Of a stretch of 64,000 nt of DNA, positions 43,778-52,628 are shown piece by piece; the first letter of the stretch is position 1, and each line of letters starts with the position of its first letter. The notes beneath the pieces are model-generated. The model worked only from the letters and a program-made list of their open reading frames with translations, ran no database searches and was not told the origin of the DNA. The translations under genes and the position numbers were made by a program. Origin of the DNA: Moraxellaceae bacterium (GTDB lineage: Bacteria; Pseudomonadota; Gammaproteobacteria; Pseudomonadales; Moraxellaceae); NCBI GenBank assembly GCA_029237815.1, contig JAQZBP010000002.1, positions 62,001-126,000 on the forward strand, written 5' to 3'.

Positions 43778-44779
43778 ATGGCATTCAGGATCGGCATCAA
43801 CGGCTTCGGCCGTATCGGCAGGCAGGTCACGCGGATCCTCGCCGGCGCCTCCGGCCACCTCGTCGTCAGCCATATCAACGATCCTGCCCTGGACGCGGCG
43901 CAGGCCGCCCACCTTCTTGCCTTCGACAGCGTGCATGGGCGCTGGCCCCATCCCGCCAGCGCCACCGGCGATGAGCTGCTGCTGGGCCGTCACAAGGTCG
44001 GCTTCAGTCGCGAGCGTGACGTCGGCCGTGTAGGGTGGGCCGGGCGCGCCGACCTCGTCATCGACTGCACGGGCCGCCTCAAGGACGCGGCCGACGTGGC
44101 AGCGTTCATTGCCGCCGGTGTTTCACGCGTGCTGGTGTCGCAGCCCGTGGACGGCATTCCCAACATCGTCATGGGCGTCAACGACAGGATTCATGACCTC
44201 CCGCGGGAGCGCGCAGCCTGCGCGGCTTCCTGCACCACCAACTGCCTCGCGCCGGTGGCGAGCGTCATCGACGAGGTCTTCACGATCAGCCGGGGCTTCG
44301 TCACCACCATCCATGGCTTGACCAACGACCAGGCCCTGCTCGACCAGGCCCATCCCGACTGGCGGCGCGGCAGGAGCGCCGGCAGCTCGCTCATTCCCAC
44401 CACCTCCGGTTTCGCCAAGGCCATCGGCAGGGTGCTGCCCGAGCTCACCGGCCGTCTCGACGGCTTTGCCGTCCGGGCCCCTGTCACCAACGCCTCAATG
44501 ATCGACTGCACTTTCGTGGTGGAGCGCGCAACCACCGCCGCCGGGGTCAACCTGGCACTGGAGGCGGCAGCCATTGGCGAACTGCAGCGCATCCTGGCGA
44601 TGGAGTCTCGCCCCCTCGTTTCCGCGGACTTTCTGGGCGACACCCATTCCGCCACCGTGGATGCGAGTCTTACCCAGGTAATGGAGGGCAACCTGGTCAA
44701 GGTCGTGGCCTGGTATGACAACGAAAGTGGCTACAGCCAGCGGCTCTGCGAGGTCGCGGCCCGGATGGCCGGGGCGTGA
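43778..44779 (+). CDS. Glyceraldehyde-3-phosphate dehydrogenase, ArsJ-associated type
   Basis: A 333-residue GAPDH: NAD turn GINGFGRIGRQV, SHINDPALDAAQAAHLLAFD, FDSVHGRW, catalytic Cys152 in ASCTTNCLAPV, and C-terminal WYDNESGYSQRL. The INDP..D-A-x2-A-HLL-x-FDSVHGRW pattern resembles the GAPDH that accompanies the arsenate exporter ArsJ and forms 1-arseno-3-phosphoglycerate, more than the glycolytic enzyme. No arsJ gene is seen in the window. The start at 43778 has GAAGGA 9 bases upstream. It lies just before an unusual AT-richer region. Confidence 0.85.
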   Translation: MAFRIGINGFGRIGRQVTRILAGASGHLVVSHINDPALDAAQAAHLLAFDSVHGRWPHPASATGDELLLGRHKVGFSRERDVGRVGWAGRADLVIDCTGRLKDAADVAAFIAAGVSRVLVSQPVDGIPNIVMGVNDRIHDLPRERAACAASCTTNCLAPVASVIDEVFTISRGFVTTIHGLTNDQALLDQAHPDWRRGRSAGSSLIPTTSGFAKAIGRVLPELTGRLDGFAVRAPVTNASMIDCTFVVERATTAAGVNLALEAAAIGELQRILAMESRPLVSADFLGDTHSATVDASLTQVMEGNLVKVVAWYDNESGYSQRLCEVAARMAGA

Positions 44780-45331
44780 CGCAGGTCTCAGTCACAAGAG
44801 TTAACTCTGTCCACATTTTCTGTGGATAAATCTGTGTACAGGATGCGGCCTAAGCCGCCAAACCCGCATGCAGCGAGGCTTGGCTACAGTTTGATGGAAT
44901 TTCCAGCACCACAATTAAATTCAATAAAATCAGTGGTTTATTTTTTATACAACCCAGCCATCGAAGAGTGGTGACGGTTTTTTAGGCGCCAACAGGCCAG
45001 ATACAGCCTCTTGTCCTACAGCGTGAATAACTTGTCCGTGGAACACACTTAGATAACGGACCTCGTCGAACTTAAAGTAAATTCTCAAGTTACCCGCGCT
45101 AATGCGCATAGAAGTGTAAACGCCTGGTTAAAAGATGAGCCCAGACGAAGGCTTACAGGCCCGCCGAGCATTCTCCTACAACCAATTTCGGGGTGTTCCA
45201 CGGAAAGCCGTCACCCCTCCCGGCCTTCTCGGGGACTGGAAACGACGATAGAGCGGCGCCTAATAAGGTCAGCTAGGAGAGACTGGGAACGTGGCCTTCT
45301 GGTACGGTCGTGCGTCACAGCGCAGCGATCG
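44780..45331. other. Unexplained AT-richer stretch with long-range inverted repeats
   Basis: No coding region or RNA gene is recognised in these 552 bases. The stretch is visibly AT-richer than its surroundings, especially 44890-44950. It contains a perfect DnaA-box-like TGTGGATAA (44821-44829), a 6-bp mirrored pair TCCACA-TTTTC-TGTGGA (44810-44826), a hairpin GCGGC-CTAA-GCCGC without T tract, and three pairs of distant perfect inverted repeats: TCCGTGGAACAC / GTGTTCCACGGA (45035-45046, 45193-45204), GGTGACGG / CCGTCACC (44970-44977, 45208-45215) and TTAGGCGCC / GGCGCCTAA (44982-44990, 45255-45263). It could be a structured RNA, a decayed mobile element or a regulatory region. Confidence 0.6.
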
Positions 45332-45610
45332 TTACCGCTCCGTCACAGAAAAGCGAGGGTAGAGACCGGGATGCCGTTCCTCCCGATGGATTTCGCAATC
45401 GATGCCTTGTCTCCGGATGACCCGGCAATACTTCTCCGCCTGCTCCAGCGTCAGTCTCCCCCTGACCACGAAGGGCGCGGCACTGAAGCGGGAAACCGCT
45501 TCCTGATCAGAGATGCAGAATAGATGTGCGAAAGCCGCGATGGCTTGATCACGACTGAGATGGCCCACGAGCTGACCCGTGACAAGAACCTCGTAAAGCA
45601 TGTCTTCCAT
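45332..45610 (-). CDS. Small protein with a pilus/SPOR-like 90-residue domain
   Basis: A 92-residue protein: MLYEVLVTGQLVGHLSRDQA at its start, then AAFAHLFCISDQEAV, FVVRGRLTLEQAEKYCRVI and RRQGIDCEIHREE. The pattern (x-Y-x-V-L-x-G-x-L..., alternating with R-x-L-x-x-A-x-x-Y) resembles the short domain often found at the N-terminus of GYF/RDD- or DUF805-type membrane proteins in gammaproteobacteria; here it stands alone. The start is uncertain: ATG at 45610 or 45601; no good ribosome site. It is probably real, as the family pattern is preserved, but the function is unknown. The surrounding DNA is AT-richer than average. Confidence 0.55.
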   Translation of the reverse strand: MEDMLYEVLVTGQLVGHLSRDQAIAAFAHLFCISDQEAVSRFSAAPFVVRGRLTLEQAEKYCRVIRRQGIDCEIHREERHPGLYPRFSVTER

Positions 45611-45878
45611 GACTTGTATGCCCAGGTCCGGGGAAAGGCATTCTAACGACCCCCCTTTCCACCTGCCTATGCGAAATTGGCCCATGCCGGTAGCGCGTGG
45701 GCTGTTGCCAGCAGGCGCCATGAACTTGCTCGGCAATTTCTTACAAGCGGCTCGAGATGCGCGCTACAAAGTATTGTTTTCCATAAGTAAGAAGCTATGC
45801 TCTCCATGAGCTTCACCTAACGGACATTTACCAACGGCCCCAAGTGGAACAGGATTCCGGCAAGGCCCAACCGATCAG

Positions 45879-46580
45879 ATGCCCATGCCACTTCGCCTGC
45901 ACGCGATATTTTGTACGTTGATCTGCCTGCTGCCTGCGTCAGCAATGGCCGGCAACGTCTACAAGTTTCGTGACGCAAACGGGAACATTCTCTTCACCAA
46001 CATCGTGACCGAGAAAGAGAAGCCGCGCGGCGAGGGCTTCAAGAGCTACACCGTTCTGGAAAAGGTGGAGTGGTTCCCCGACACCAACGTGCATCGCTAT
46101 CGCAACTGGGGCAAGGACGAATACGCCGTCCGGCCAAGCTTCAGCAAGAACCGAAACGCCTTCGATGTGCTGATCAAGCAGGCGGCGCTGGCACACAATG
46201 TCGACCAGGGACTGGTAAAAGCCATCATCCATACCGAGTCCGGCTTCAATCCGCGGGCGCGCTCGAAGCCCGGCGCTCAGGGGCTCATGCAGCTGATGCC
46301 GGCCACGGCGTCCATGTACTCCGTGATGGATGCCTATGATCCATCGCAGAACATCACAGCCGGAACCAGGCACATCAAGTACCTGATCAATCGCTACAAG
46401 AATCTGGAGCTCGCCCTGGCTGCCTACAACGCTGGCGAAGGGAACGTGAAGAAGTACGGCGGGATCCCGCCGTTCAATGAAACCCGTGACTACGTAAAAC
46501 GCGTGATCAGCCGCTACCGCAATCTATACGGTGGCAGTTCGACCACCCTCGCCGCCCTCGCTCCCGCCCGCAGCAGCTAA
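45879..46580 (+). CDS. Lytic transglycosylase (SLT) with DUF4124 domain
   Basis: A 233-residue periplasmic murein hydrolase. The signal peptide ends near AMA (residue 24). An N-terminal DUF4124-like unit follows (GNVYKFRDANGNILFTN). The SLT domain from about 95 holds the catalytic Glu120 in AIIHTESGFNPRARSK and the GAQGLMQLMPATA, AYNAGEGNVKKYGG motifs. It cleaves the MurNAc-GlcNAc bond with 1,6-anhydro formation. Its stop overlaps the tail of the opposite-strand Rieske gene by four bases. The 268 bases before it and after the small gene contain no further frame. Confidence 0.95.
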   Translation: MPMPLRLHAIFCTLICLLPASAMAGNVYKFRDANGNILFTNIVTEKEKPRGEGFKSYTVLEKVEWFPDTNVHRYRNWGKDEYAVRPSFSKNRNAFDVLIKQAALAHNVDQGLVKAIIHTESGFNPRARSKPGAQGLMQLMPATASMYSVMDAYDPSQNITAGTRHIKYLINRYKNLELALAAYNAGEGNVKKYGGIPPFNETRDYVKRVISRYRNLYGGSSTTLAALAPARSS

Positions 46581-46891
46581 TCGGGCAACTCGACGCCCAC
46601 ATCCACCCCGTCATAGACCAGAGTGAACAGCTGGGCGCCAGGCTGCAGCGGGTGCTGCACGCACTTCCCCTGATTCGCGAGATCAAACTCCATCGCATGA
46701 TAGGCGCAACGCAGGCGACTCCCGACCATGGTGCCGGTATGCAGCGGGAAGTCCTTGTGCGGGCACCGGTTCAATACCAGATACCGCCGATCCCTTTCCT
46801 GAATCAGCAGCAATGACCGCTCGCCAATCCGGAATACCCGCCGATATCCATCGTACAGATTCAGGATCTTTTCGAGACGATAGAAAGCCAT
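46577..46891 (-). CDS. Rieske-type [2Fe-2S] protein
   Basis: A 104-residue soluble Rieske protein. The cluster ligands are Cys43-P-His45 (in LNRCPHKDFPLH) and Cys62-AY-His65 (in RLRCAYHAMEFD), spaced 17 apart as in NirD/ferredoxin-type Rieske domains. No membrane anchor or signal peptide is seen, so it is likely a cytosolic electron carrier. Its partner enzyme is not visible nearby. ATG at 46891 is used; a TTG six codons upstream is possible. It overlaps the transglycosylase tail. Confidence 0.92.
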   Translation of the reverse strand: MAFYRLEKILNLYDGYRRVFRIGERSLLLIQERDRRYLVLNRCPHKDFPLHTGTMVGSRLRCAYHAMEFDLANQGKCVQHPLQPGAQLFTLVYDGVDVGVELPD

Positions 46892-46974
46892 TTGAAATGC
46901 CCTCTTCAAGGGTCAGGCTGTTCAGATCCGGCGCCCTTGGAGTGCCCGCCCGGAAGCCGGGATAATAAGCGGAC

Positions 46975-47008
46975 AATAAAAAAGGCGGGATAGCCCGCCT
47001 TTTTTACT
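46975..47008. terminator. Terminator after ppsA, mirrored
   Basis: Perfect 12-bp stem AAAAAAGGCGGG / CCCGCCTTTTTT (46978-46989 and 46994-47005) with an ATAG loop. It lies just after the ppsA stop (minus strand) and can work in both directions. Confidence 0.9.
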
Positions 47009-47020
47009 TCTCGGCAAGGT

Positions 47021-49396
47021 TTACTCGCCGTGCTGCTCCGCCAGGAAGAACCAGGTATCCAGCACGGAGTCCGGGTTCAGCGATACCGAGTCGATGCCCT
47101 GGTCCATCAGCCACTTGGCCAGGTCCGGGTGGTCCGAGGGCCCCTGGCCGCAGATACCGATGTACTTGCCGGCCTTCTTGCAGGCCTGGATGGCGCGGGC
47201 CAGCAGGAACTTCACGGCCGGGTCGCGCTCGTCGAACAGGTGCGAGACGATGCCGGAGTCGCGGTCCAGGCCCAGGGTCAGCTGGGTCAGGTCGTTGGAG
47301 CCGATGGAGAAGCCATCGAAGTGCTCCAGGAACTCATCGGCCAGCAGCGCATTGGTGGGCAGCTCGCACATCATGATGACCTTGAGGCCGTTGTCGCCGC
47401 GCTTCAAGCCCTTCTCAGCCAGCAGTTCCAGTACACGCTTGGCTTCGCCCGTGGTACGCACGAAGGGAATCATGACCTCGACGTTGGTCAGGCCCATCTC
47501 GTTGCGCACCTTCTTCAGCGCGCGTACTTCCAGATCGAAGCAGTCGCGGAAGTTGTCCGAGATGTAGCGCGACGCGCCGCGGAAGCCCAGCATCGGGTTT
47601 TCTTCTTCCGGCTCGTAGAGCTTGCCGCCGATGAGGTTGGCGTACTCGTTGGACTTGAAGTCCGACATGCGCACGATCACGCGCTTCGGGTAGAAGGCGG
47701 CGGCCAGCGTGGCGATGCCTTCCACCAGCTTCTCGACGTAGAAGTCGACCGGCGAGGCATAGCCGGCGCAGCGCATGTCCACGGAGGCCTTGATGTCACG
47801 CGGCAGGTTGTCGTAGTTCAGCAGCGCCTTAGGATGCACGCCGATCATGCGGTTGATGATGAATTCCAGGCGCGCCAGGCCGATGCCCTCGTTGGGCAGC
47901 TGGGCGAAGTCGAAGGCGCGGTCCGGGTTGCCGACGTTCATCATGATCTTGAACGGCAACTTGGGCATGGAGTCGATGCTGTTCTTCTGGATCTCGAAGT
48001 CCAGCTGGCTTTCATAAATGAAACCGGTGTCGCCCTCGGCACAGGAAACGGTCACGTCCATGCCGTCCTTGAGGACCTCGGTGGCGTTGCCGCAACCCAC
48101 AATGGCGGGCACGCCCAGCTCGCGGGCGATGATGGCGGCGTGGCAAGTGCGGCCGCCACGGTTGGTGACGATGGCGGAAGCGCGCTTCATCACCGGCTCC
48201 CAGTCCGGGTCGGTCATGTCGGAGACGAGCACGTCGCCCGGCTGGACCTTGTCCATTTCCTTGATGGAATGCACCACGCGGACCTTGCCGGAGCCGATGC
48301 GCTGGCCGATGGAACGGCCTTCGCAGAGCACCTTGCCGCCCTTCTGCTTGAGCAGGTAGCGCTCCATGGTGCCGACGTTCTGGCGGCTCTTCACGGTTTC
48401 AGGACGGGCCTGCACGATGTAGAGCTTGCCGTCGTCTCCGTCCTTCGCCCATTCGATGTCCATGGGGGCGCCGTAGTGCTGCTCGATGATCATGGCCTGC
48501 TTGGCCAGCTCTTCCACTTCGGCGTCGGTGATGCAGAAGCGGGCGCGGTCGGCCTTCTCGACATCGACGATGGTCGTGGACTTGCCGGTGACCCCGGAGC
48601 TGCCGTAGATCATCTTCTGCATCTTGGAGCCGAGGTTGCGGCGCAGCAGCGAGGGGCGGCCGGCCTGCAGGGTGGTCTTGTGGATGTAGAACTCGTCGGG
48701 GTTCACGGCGCCCTGCACCACCATCTCGCCCAGGCCCCAGGAGGCGGTGACGAAGACGGCGTCGCGGAAGCCCGACTCGGTGTCCAGGGTGAACATCACG
48801 CCGGCGGCGCCGGTCTCGGAGCGGACCATGCGCTGGATGCCGGCGGACAGGGCGACCAGCTTGTGCTCGAAGCCCTGGTGCTCGCGGTAGGCGATGGCGC
48901 GGTCGTTGAACAGGGAGGCGAACACCTCGCGGATGGCGATCAGCACGTTGTCGATGCCGCGGATGTTCAGGAAGGTTTCCTGCTGGCCAGCGAAGGAGGC
49001 GTCGGGCAAGTCCTCGGCGGTGGCGGAGGAGCGAACGGCCACGGCGATGTTGTCGTTGCCATCGGCAAGCTTGGCGAAGGCCTCGCGGACCTCCTGCTCG
49101 AATGCGGGCAGCAGAGGGGTGTCGATGATCCACTGGCGGATCTGCTTGCCGGCCGTAGCCAGGGCGACCACGTCGTCCACGTTCAAGGTGGCCAGGGTGT
49201 CATGGATACGCTTGTTGAGGCCGCTCTGCTCGAGGAAGTCACGGTAGGCCTGGGCCGTCGTGGCGAAGCCGCCGGGCACGGACACACCGGCATTGGCGAG
49301 GTTGCTGATCATCTCGCCGAGGGAGGCGTTCTTGCCGCCTACTTTCTCGACATCGTGCTTGCCAAGTTCCTGAAACCAGATGACGGACGCTTCCAA
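47021..49396 (-). CDS. ppsA: Phosphoenolpyruvate synthase
   Basis: Converts pyruvate, ATP and water to PEP, AMP and phosphate for gluconeogenesis. The 791-residue product equals the E. coli length (792). It shows the ATP-grasp N-half ([37 protein letters not shown]), the phosphohistidine [20 protein letters not shown], and the C-terminal PEP domain ([29 protein letters not shown]). The start is TTG: an upstream in-frame stop excludes longer forms, no ATG occurs for nearly 30 codons, and TGAGGAG stands eight bases upstream. Divergent from ppsR, as in E. coli, which encodes its regulator. Confidence 0.97.
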   Translation of the reverse strand: MEASVIWFQELGKHDVEKVGGKNASLGEMISNLANAGVSVPGGFATTAQAYRDFLEQSGLNKRIHDTLATLNVDDVVALATAGKQIRQWIIDTPLLPAFEQEVREAFAKLADGNDNIAVAVRSSATAEDLPDASFAGQQETFLNIRGIDNVLIAIREVFASLFNDRAIAYREHQGFEHKLVALSAGIQRMVRSETGAAGVMFTLDTESGFRDAVFVTASWGLGEMVVQGAVNPDEFYIHKTTLQAGRPSLLRRNLGSKMQKMIYGSSGVTGKSTTIVDVEKADRARFCITDAEVEELAKQAMIIEQHYGAPMDIEWAKDGDDGKLYIVQARPETVKSRQNVGTMERYLLKQKGGKVLCEGRSIGQRIGSGKVRVVHSIKEMDKVQPGDVLVSDMTDPDWEPVMKRASAIVTNRGGRTCHAAIIARELGVPAIVGCGNATEVLKDGMDVTVSCAEGDTGFIYESQLDFEIQKNSIDSMPKLPFKIMMNVGNPDRAFDFAQLPNEGIGLARLEFIINRMIGVHPKALLNYDNLPRDIKASVDMRCAGYASPVDFYVEKLVEGIATLAAAFYPKRVIVRMSDFKSNEYANLIGGKLYEPEEENPMLGFRGASRYISDNFRDCFDLEVRALKKVRNEMGLTNVEVMIPFVRTTGEAKRVLELLAEKGLKRGDNGLKVIMMCELPTNALLADEFLEHFDGFSIGSNDLTQLTLGLDRDSGIVSHLFDERDPAVKFLLARAIQACKKAGKYIGICGQGPSDHPDLAKWLMDQGIDSVSLNPDSVLDTWFFLAEQHGE

Positions 49397-49645
49397 GGTG
49401 TGACTCCTCAGGCTTACGGGATGGTCGGCTGCGATGGGCAGCCAAGCTTTTGATACGAAAGCAGATTTCCTTGTGGGAATCGCTGGCCGGACCAGGAGGT
49501 TTGGACATACACTCGGGGCAGGCCTCGTGGCCTCGACCCCCTGCCCCTTGCCCGGTCCGAGGCCGTGGATTGTACTGAAAACTTTTGCAAATTGCTTGGG
49601 GAAAAGTGCCCGGATTACAGGCCATTACCTCAACAGGACGCCCCG

Positions 49646-50464
49646 ATGAAACGCAGTGTCTTCTTCCTCTCAGACGGTACCGGCATCACGGCCGAAACCC
49701 TGGGTCACAGCCTGCTTTCCCAGTTCGAAGGCATCGAGTTCGACGAGCTGACCATCCCCTACGTGGACACCGTGGAAAAGGCATGGACCGCCGTCAACGA
49801 AATCAACCGGGTTGCGCAAGTGGAAGGCACCCGCCCCATCATCATCGACACCATCGTCAACAAGGATGTCCGCGAGGTCATCGCCAAAGCCAACGGCTGC
49901 ATGCTGGACGTCTTCGAGACATTCGTGGGCCGGCTTGAGAAGGAGCTGCACTCCCACTCCGTGGACAAGGTCGGCAAGAGCCACTCGATCGTCAACAACG
50001 AGACCTACAATGTCCGCATCGAAGCCGTGCACTTTGCCCTGGACAACGATGACGGCGCCCGCACCCGCCATTATGACAAGGCCGACATCATCCTCACCGG
50101 GGTGTCCCGCTCCGGGAAGACGCCGACCTCGCTGTACATGGCCCTGCAGTTCGGCATCCACGTCGGCAACTACCCGCTGACCGAGGACGACTTCGATGAC
50201 CTGCGCCTGCCGGCGGCGCTGCGTGAGCACAAGCGCAAGCTGTTCGGGCTGGTGATCAACCCTGAACGACTGGCCGCCATTCGCCAGGAGCGCAAAGCCA
50301 ACAGCCGATATGCGTCCATCCAGCAGTGCGAGATGGAGACCCGGGCCGCGATTGCGCTGTTCAACAAGGAAGGGATTCCCTATATCGATACGACACACTT
50401 GTCGATCGAAGAGATTTCGACGCGAATCCTGGCCATGGCCGGCATCAAGAGGCGACTGGTGTGA
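49646..50464 (+). CDS. ppsR: PEP synthase regulatory kinase/phosphorylase
   Basis: Bifunctional DUF299 enzyme that inactivates PEP synthase by ADP-dependent phosphorylation and reactivates it with phosphate. The 272-residue product has the opening [20 protein letters not shown], the P-loop [15 protein letters not shown], and [21 protein letters not shown]-type family segments. Its placement opposite ppsA supports the target. ATG at 49646 gives the conserved [11 protein letters not shown] start. The intervening 249 bases contain both promoters but no clear consensus. Confidence 0.97.
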   Translation: MKRSVFFLSDGTGITAETLGHSLLSQFEGIEFDELTIPYVDTVEKAWTAVNEINRVAQVEGTRPIIIDTIVNKDVREVIAKANGCMLDVFETFVGRLEKELHSHSVDKVGKSHSIVNNETYNVRIEAVHFALDNDDGARTRHYDKADIILTGVSRSGKTPTSLYMALQFGIHVGNYPLTEDDFDDLRLPAALREHKRKLFGLVINPERLAAIRQERKANSRYASIQQCEMETRAAIALFNKEGIPYIDTTHLSIEEISTRILAMAGIKRRLV

Positions 50465-50507
50465 GGCGCGCCCCGGCAGCCTTCCGGGCATGGCGTGAGC
50501 GCGAGCG

Positions 50508-51668
50508 GTGATTTGCATTCCTTTTAACAGGCCCTGGCTCACGGGCCGAGAGGCGGACTACGTGCAGGAGGTGCTGCGCTCGGGCCAGCTCTCAGCGGGA
50601 GGCCTCAGCACGGCGGCCTGCGAGGGACTGATGCGCCAGCACACCGGCTCGGCGCACGTGCTGCTGACCCACTCCTGCACGGCGGCGCTGGAGCTTGCCG
50701 CCATCCTGTCGGAAGTAGGCCCGGGCGATGAAGTCATCCTTCCCTCGTTCACCTTTCCGTCCACGGCCAATGCCTTCGTACTGCGCGGCGCCACCCCGAC
50801 ATTCGTGGACATCCGACCGGACACTCTGAATCTCGACGAGACGCTCGTTGAAGCGGCCATCACCCCCCGCACCCGGGCCATCGTGGCAGTCCATTACGCC
50901 GGCGTACCCTGCGATCTTGAAGCCCTCTCGGCGATCGCTCACCGCCATGGGCTCTTGCTCATCGAGGACGCGGCACAGGCCTACCTGTCCTCCTGGCAGG
51001 GGCGCGCCGCGGGTACCTGGGGCGATCTCGCGACCTTCTCCTTCCACGGCACCAAAAATCTCAGCTGCGGTGAGGGAGGAGCCCTCCTCTGCAATTCCGC
51101 CAGCCTTGCTCGTCGCGCCGTGACGCTGCGCGATAAGGGAACCGACCGCCAAGCCTTTCTTGTCGGCCAAGTGCCCCGTTATTCCTGGATTGACTGCGGG
51201 ACCTCGGCGGCCATCGGTGAGCTCGCCGCAGCCTGCCTGCGAGCGCAACTTGAAGAAGCGGAGCACATCACAGCCCGACGGGTCGCCGCTTGGGTACGCT
51301 ATGATGCGGCCTTGTGCGGAAGCCTGCCCAAAGGTTTTCAAACGCCTGTCGTGCCCGCCGCAGCACGGCACAATGGCCATCTCTACTACCTGCTCGTGCC
51401 TGCGGAATTACGTGATGCGCTCCTCCGTCACCTTGCCCAGGCCGGCATCGAGGCCTGCAGTCATTACGAGCCGCTACATACGGCTCGAGCCGCGGCGCGC
51501 TTTGCATCCGCGCCGGGGCCAATGCTCCAGTCGGAATCGCTACCTGCACGCCTGGTGCGGCTGCCACTCTGGTGCGGCATAAGTGACGTGGAGATCGATC
51601 AGGTCGTGGCGGAAGTCAGGACCTTCGCGGAGCGTCTGCCCGGACGAGCCCGCGCACTTGGTGCCTGA
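50508..51668 (+). CDS. wecE: dTDP-4-amino-4,6-dideoxygalactose transaminase (WecE-like)
   Basis: PLP aminotransferase that makes dTDP-Fuc4N from the 4-keto sugar. A 386-residue DegT/DnrJ/EryC1-family protein that follows E. coli WecE closely: PSFTFPSTANAFVLRG, ATPTFVDIRPDTLNLDETL, AVHYAGVPCD, LLIEDAAQAYLSSW and FHGTKNLSCGEGGALL (PLP Lys183). The C-terminal HYEPLHTA and VRLPLW segments agree. It starts with GTG 43 bases after ppsR, probably transcribed with it or from a local promoter. Its stop is three bases from the tail of the oppositely oriented WecD-like gene, so the pair is convergent. Confidence 0.9.
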   Translation: MICIPFNRPWLTGREADYVQEVLRSGQLSAGGLSTAACEGLMRQHTGSAHVLLTHSCTAALELAAILSEVGPGDEVILPSFTFPSTANAFVLRGATPTFVDIRPDTLNLDETLVEAAITPRTRAIVAVHYAGVPCDLEALSAIAHRHGLLLIEDAAQAYLSSWQGRAAGTWGDLATFSFHGTKNLSCGEGGALLCNSASLARRAVTLRDKGTDRQAFLVGQVPRYSWIDCGTSAAIGELAAACLRAQLEEAEHITARRVAAWVRYDAALCGSLPKGFQTPVVPAAARHNGHLYYLLVPAELRDALLRHLAQAGIEACSHYEPLHTARAAARFASAPGPMLQSESLPARLVRLPLWCGISDVEIDQVVAEVRTFAERLPGRARALGA

Positions 51669-51671
51669 TCG

Positions 51672-52628
51672 TCAATCGAGGAAGCGCCGCAATGCGTAGG
51701 CCGTGACGGAGCGGTTGGGACGCACGCCCTCGACGACGCGCGCTGCCACCGCATTGTTGAGCGACACTGTCGTTTCCACGAGACCGTGGCTGCGCAGTGC
51801 GTCACGGGTCAGCCGGTACAGCACGGGCCCGTAACCACCAACACCATCGGATCGACAGGCGTAAAGGCTACCGGTGCGCAGTCGCACGTCGAGCCCGTAG
51901 CGCCGGAAATCCACCTCGCCAATCCCGCCACAGCCCACCACTTGCCCCAACTTTTCGTAGACGACCACATGGGAGGAAAGGCCGCACCGACCAATCAGGT
52001 CCCGGAACCAGTGGCGATAAAAGGCATCCGCCCTACCCCTCTCGAGATGGCGGTCACGGGTGAAGCGGGTCTCGAAAGTGGCCTCGGCCAGGATGGCCTC
52101 CACCGCCGCCTCGTCCGATGCGTGATAGTCGCGGACACGCGCGAGCGCACGCATGTAGGACGAGTCCTCATGCAGGCGATTGGTGAAATAGGTACGTTTG
52201 AGATCGAGAATCTCGAAACCATGCCCGACCAGTACGTTCAGCAACCGATAGTCGTCGATATCGACATCGGCCGAGACATGGCGGATGCCCGCGGCACGTG
52301 CCTCGCGAAGCGTGGCCTCAACAAGATCCGCCAGGACCCCGCTGTCCGTCGTTGCACGCGCGGCGCTGTGCAGCCGCCCCATGCGCAATCCGAACCAGTC
52401 CGACTCGAACGGCGTCGGCACCACCGCGCAAACCGCGTCCGTGATACCGGCCGAGCGCTGACAGAAGCCGTGCACCGACGGCGTGAACAGCGCTGCGCAG
52501 TCCTGACGGTCCATGGCAGCGATGTCCTCTATCGAGAACCCCGGATGGCGACGCAGACGGGAGAAATACTGAAGGCCCGCGAGGTCATCCGGCGCGGCCA
52601 GGGCAGCGAGTCCTTCGCGCTCAGTCAC
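51672..52628 (-). CDS. GNAT-like acyltransferase, WecD-like
   Basis: A 318-residue protein with two halves. The C-terminal half (about 140-318) has a GNAT fold: HVVVYEKLGQVVGCGGIGEV, then SLYACRSDGVGGYGPVLYRL and TVSLNNAVAARVVEGVRPN. The N-terminal half is less conserved but shows a second GNAT-like pattern. Its length and position beside wecE suggest dTDP-Fuc4N acyltransferase-like activity, as for E. coli WecD, but identity is only moderate. It begins with GTG (52628 or 52631) and overlaps the end of the glycosyltransferase gene. Confidence 0.75.
   Translation of the reverse strand: MTEREGLAALAAPDDLAGLQYFSRLRRHPGFSIEDIAAMDRQDCAALFTPSVHGFCQRSAGITDAVCAVVPTPFESDWFGLRMGRLHSAARATTDSGVLADLVEATLREARAAGIRHVSADVDIDDYRLLNVLVGHGFEILDLKRTYFTNRLHEDSSYMRALARVRDYHASDEAAVEAILAEATFETRFTRDRHLERGRADAFYRHWFRDLIGRCGLSSHVVVYEKLGQVVGCGGIGEVDFRRYGLDVRLRTGSLYACRSDGVGGYGPVLYRLTRDALRSHGLVETTVSLNNAVAARVVEGVRPNRSVTAYALRRFLD

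Noticed and set aside
44841-44863. GCGGC-CTAA-GCCGC hairpin as a terminator for the GAPDH gene
   Set aside because: Only a 5-bp stem and no T tract.
44780-45331. Replication origin
   Set aside because: Only one perfect DnaA box and none of the usual origin neighbour genes.
47030-49453. Long open plus-strand frame of 807 residues
   Set aside because: Antisense of ppsA, whose frame shows all domains; the opposite frame has repetitive Gly/Val/His composition.
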